A stretch of 60,000 bases of DNA from Cryptomeria japonica (taxonomy: Eukaryota; Streptophyta; Pinopsida; Cupressales; Cupressaceae), in NCBI RefSeq assembly GCF_030272615.1, contig NC_081405.1, positions 313,804,235-313,864,234 of the forward strand, read 5' to 3'. This document shows positions 56,960 through 60,000 of this stretch, piece after piece. A model generated the notes under the pieces. It did not search any database. It saw only the letters and a program-made list of their open reading frames with translations, and was not told the origin of the DNA. Position numbers and translations under genes: made by a program. The first letter of the stretch is position 1. Every line of letters starts with the position of its first letter.

Positions 56960-57350
56960 TCTATTTTTCTAACAATAGCGCTACTCTACCAACAATAGCG
57001 CTACTATGCTGACAATCACGCTAAATCCACTACCCAATAGCGCTAAACCAACAATAGCGCTACAAACACTATGCAAAAGTGCCATTTAAAAACAACAGCG
57101 TGACAAGGACTCAATCGCGCTAAACCCACTACCCAATAGCGCTACAAACACTATGCAAAAGCACCATTTAAAAACAACAACACTACAAAAAGGACTCAAT
57201 AGCGCTAAACCTGCAAAAGCGTTAAAACAACTATGCACATGCGCAAACAAGCAAAAGTGCTAAAATCACTATGCAAAAGCATTATAGCAACACAATAGCG
57301 CTAATTAAATTGACAATAGCATCAAAACACAGTTTTAGCGCTATTGTTTT
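56960..57350 (-). repeat. Inverted array of the TAGCGCTATTG motif, right end of element C
   Basis: About 15-18 copies of CAATAGCGCTA and variants (CAATCGCGCTA, CAAAAGTGCTA, CAACAGCGTG, CAATAGCATC), the reverse complement of the left array. A longer unit, ACCCACTACCCAATAGCGCTA with the following CAAACACTATGCAAAAG, is duplicated (57029-57080 and 57124-57160). It lies about 230 bp upstream of the antisense PMD ORF start and 540 bp before the PPT. Confidence 0.82.
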
Positions 57351-57874
57351 GACTCAACTTGGACAAGCTAAAAAACATATCAAAAATGCATGAAAATCAA
57401 ATTTTCAAATTCACATATTGCTAGTCCGTAGTCATCTGGCCGCTAGAATCGATGAACTCGCTCTAGCCAATGATCTGCTATCAATACCGACATCCTGACT
57501 GCTACCTGCTCTTTCAAAAAGGTCACTCTCAGAGCTCTGAAATCACTATGGAGATGAATGCAAATGACCTTGTTTTTACCCCTTCACCCCCATATATACC
57601 GTTCGCCATAACCCTAATTTTACCCTGCTCACCATCGTGGTCCCCATGAACTTCCAGAGCCTCCCATTTTTCCATTTTATCTCTGATTTCTTCTATTTTT
57701 TCACCAGTATTACTAAATTATTCTCTTCTACCCCCTGCCAATTGCCCAATTTTTTGAAATTTTTGGCCCATCTCTCGAGGGGGCATACCACCCATTAAAT
57801 TAACATTTTATGGGGCATATTTCTTCACACCTATTTTTCTTTCTTTGAAACGACGCAATAAATTGCACCATCTC
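57351..57874 (+). other. Spacer between right motif array and PPT of element C
   Basis: About 520 bp of mixed composition without a supported gene. No repeat is seen. Confidence 0.5.
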
Positions 57875-57887
57875 AAAGAGGGGCAAA
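57875..57887 (+). other. Polypurine tract of element C
   Basis: AAAGAGGGGCAAA directly precedes TGTAGTCACA, the LTR start. It has one pyrimidine. Confidence 0.8.
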
Positions 57888-58435
57888 TGTAGTCACAAAT
57901 CTGTCAATTTTAATTAAATGAATATTTGTTATTTATTTGATTAAAAAACTCACTAGCCATCAGTTAATTAAATTAACATTTAATTAATTCATCATCAAAC
58001 ATTCCTCTATTAATTAAATAAATTATTCAATTTATTTTAATTAATTCATTAAACTAAATTCACAATCAATTAAATGAATAAATCCTATTTATTGCATTTA
58101 ATCCCCTTTCTTCTTTTAAATAAATTTAATAAAACATTTATTTAAATCATTAAATCCCCCCCCCCCTTGCATTCTCCTAAAAATGTAACCTGCACCTATT
58201 TGTTGAAATAAATGAATTTTATTTTAATAAAAAATATATTTTCCCTCACCCACCAAACCCACTTGCAATCTTAATCCCCTTCTAAATTCTTCTAACCCCT
58301 TCCTAATTAGCCTAATCCATCCCCTAATTATTGTCACATTTCTAAGCAACTTGGAGTCACTTCTCAAAGACTCCAAAGTCTTTGAAAAACATTAAATGCT
58401 TTATGTGTCCAACAAGCTAACCTCTAAAGTCTTCG

Positions 58436-59102
58436 ATGATAATAACTGAAAACAAATTAGTGCAGGCCAACGTTTTCTCAACTTAGAATGCAACTTAGAC
58501 AAATTGGTTTGAGGACCCCAAAATTCCCCCAACAGAGCAACCGAGTATAACTTGGAGGCCCTTTCTACCACAAAAGAACCTCTAAAATCAAAACATGGCC
58601 GTGGAAACCATACCTCTTTCGCCAAGGAGACATCCGCCATGTTACCTTTTTCCAGCCCTGAAACAGAGAGGGCTTTATTGCTCGAAACTGTCGCATCCTT
58701 GCCAGAGAGAACAGAAGCATCTTTTTGTTTGATAGGCCCGGATGCCCTAGAAGTATCCTTGACTCCAGCGGCCACCACTTCAGCAAAAGATCGATTATCA
58801 TGACTGGAGAGGCCCGTCTGCTTCCCAAAGTTATGCTTCCTTCCATTTCCACTATGTCCTCACAGGTTAAAGCTCCCCATGCGATGACGTGAATTGTTCG
58901 TAAAAAAACTTTAAAAATATTTCAAAACTGGGCGAAGCCCCCTGAAATGTCAGCCTTGCTATGGATCCCTGTCTTCCCATCGCCCTTTGATAAAAACCCA
59001 TTGGGGCACATGTGGCAGATCCTCCCATGCCACATCTGCCCAAGCACCTAGCCGCCTTCTGCCACTTAATTGCAAAGACATTGTATCCAGGTAAGGAAAT
59101 AA
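58436..59102 (-). pseudogene. LINE 5' fragment (ORF1 start) in the 3' LTR of C
   Basis: Closely similar to 15246-15911, the 5' end of the full LINE, and includes the ORF1 start (cat near 59082) and KDTSRASGPIKQKDASV. Unlike common LINE copies it lacks the 3' part, so it was cut after insertion or captured by recombination. Its 5' junction with the LTR is the same as that of the full LINE in the other LTR. Confidence 0.85.
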
Positions 59103-59701
59103 TTAAGACCCTTTCTAGAATCTTCTAACCCCTTCCTAATTATCCTAATCCATCCCCTAATTATTGTCACATTCCTAAGCAACTTAGAGTCACTTCTCAA
59201 AGACTCCAAAGTCTTTGAAAAGCATTAAATTCTTTATGTGCCCAACAAGCTAACCTCTAAAGTCTTCCAAACCACTAATGGCTCTTACATGACCATTAAT
59301 GGCTCTTACATAACCATTTATGGTTAAATCCACTTGCACCCATGGTTAGGGACTTTGACCCCTAACTCAACCTTCATGTAACCCATGTGTCTCCTCAAGC
59401 ATTTATTGTTTTGACCATGGTTATCCTCACAAACTCTTGCACAAGAGTTTATCCATTGGATAAAAGCATTATTCTTTGAATAATAAATTTTTCCATTCAA
59501 CTCAACATTAACTTTACCTCCCAAGTTAACCATCAGATCATGTCAAGCATTTAATGCTTCTTCCCTCTCCTCTCAACCCATCTCATGTTGACACTTGTCA
59601 TCCTGGGATTGGGTTGAAAGTCCTCACATGGATCTTAAGCCCTTCAATCCTGACCCTTGCTGAGATTCCTCAATCTCAACCATCCATTGCTCCGTTTTTC
59701 C

Positions 59702-59709
59702 TATAAATA
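59702..59709 (+). promoter_or_regulatory. TATA box of element C LTR
   Basis: TATAAATA within CCTATAAATAGAGC, a strong plant TATA consensus located in the middle of the LTR. The matching 33 bp are deleted from the 5' LTR near 16510. Confidence 0.7.
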
Positions 59710-60000
59710 GAGCTCATTTCTTCATAATTCAGATCTTGAAAACTTGTATGCATTTACATTAAAGTCATTTTTAGAGAGCATTTAGTATAAATCAATCATA
59801 TTCACTCTTTTGGTTTAAAATCAACACTAGCTAATTAGATAATCTCTTATTTTATCTTTTGTTCACACTTGCATAGCATTAGATTAATCATTTTCAATCT
59901 TGAATCTCCATAAGGCATCCATAGTGCAAAAAGTTGTTGAGAGCTACACTAATTTGGAACTTGGAGAGGAGAGGAACAAGAGAGGAGGAGCTACGAGCAT

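Larger units (their letters stand above)
7014..60000 (+). mobile_element. Giant Tat-like Ty3/gypsy element C (runs past window end)
   Basis: Two homologous LTRs in the same orientation bound it: 7014-16977, containing a LINE, and 57888 to beyond 60000. A PBS follows the left LTR and a PPT precedes the right one. Between them, in plus orientation, lie gag, protease, G-patch, RT, RNase H, archaeal-type RNase H and integrase. Two accessory ORFs lie on the opposite strand, one between PBS and gag and one between integrase and PPT. Removing the nested LINE, element E, the solo LTR and the 4.25-kb unit leaves roughly 23-24 kb, which is Ogre-like in size. About 200 bp of the right LTR are outside the window. 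All coding regions are degenerate. Confidence 0.82.
57888..60000 (+). repeat. 3' LTR of element C (cut by the window end), with LINE fragment
   Basis: Starts TGTAGTCACA. 57888-58202 matches 7014-7328, and 59103-60000 matches 15912-16776. About 200 bp are missing at the window end. A LINE 5' fragment (58436-59103) interrupts it and is flanked by a 165-bp direct duplication (58271-58434 and 59103-59267). A run of ten Cs lies near 58158. Confidence 0.88.

Noticed and set aside
1-60000. CRISPR array, tRNA, rRNA or host gene
   Set aside because: No regular repeat-spacer pattern, cloverleaf-like sequence, rRNA segment or intron-exon gene structure was recognised. The repeat arrays seen belong to retroelements.

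Overview
This window is a stack of nested plant retrotransposons. I recognise no host protein-coding gene, tRNA or rRNA. Features that point to a large plant nuclear genome are Ty1/copia and Tat-type Ty3/gypsy elements, a plant L1-type LINE with a C-terminal RNase H, plant-type primer binding sites and a plant mobile domain (PMD). A gymnosperm is my best guess, but that is inference from the style of the repeats. Almost every coding region carries stops and frameshifts. Many stops sit where CAA, CAG, CGA or TGG would be expected, as in old methylated DNA.

Layout. (1) 1-3293, minus strand: 5' half of an LTR element (A), with LTR, tRNA-iMet-type PBS, a coiled-coil/multi-zinc-knuckle gag and the start of an accessory ORF. 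(2) 3294-3364: sliver of a copia gag. (3) 3365-7013: Ty1/copia element B (LTR, PBS, gag, protease, deleted integrase, start of RT). It is cut in its RT by element C. (4) 7014 to beyond the window end: giant Tat-like Ty3/gypsy element C. Its 5' LTR (7014-16977) holds a nearly complete LINE (7329-15911, minus). Its 3' LTR starts at 57888 and runs off the window.

The internal region of C reads PBS, an array of a TAGCGCTATTG-like motif, a long leader, an antisense accessory ORF (24105-20492), a GC-rich minisatellite, gag, protease, G-patch, RT, RNase H, archaeal-type RNase H and integrase. A CAT-rich spacer, a second antisense accessory ORF with a PMD (56731-54742), the motif array again in inverted orientation, and a PPT follow.

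Three insertions interrupt C. A second Tat-like element, E (27108-41647), lies in the protease. A solo LTR of the A family (44606-45791, TSD CTCTA) lies in RNase H. A 4.25-kb unit with TSD GGCAC (47495-51744) lies in the integrase. Without insertions C would be roughly 23-24 kb.

Element E has 886-bp LTRs (29598-30483 and 40762-41647), gag-protease, an archaeal-type RNase H placed upstream of RT, RT, RNase H, integrase, and a roughly 1000-codon sense accessory ORF whose last codons run through the PPT into the LTR. To the left of its 5' LTR lies a second, truncated copy of this ORF plus PPT, so E is part of a tandem dimer.

The most interesting biology is the accessory proteins. The antisense ORF of C and the sense ORF of E share several sequence blocks, so one unnamed protein family is carried in opposite orientations by two elements. 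The ORF at the left edge (element A) may be a distant third member. Element C also carries a PMD protein and palindrome-containing motif arrays just inside both ends.
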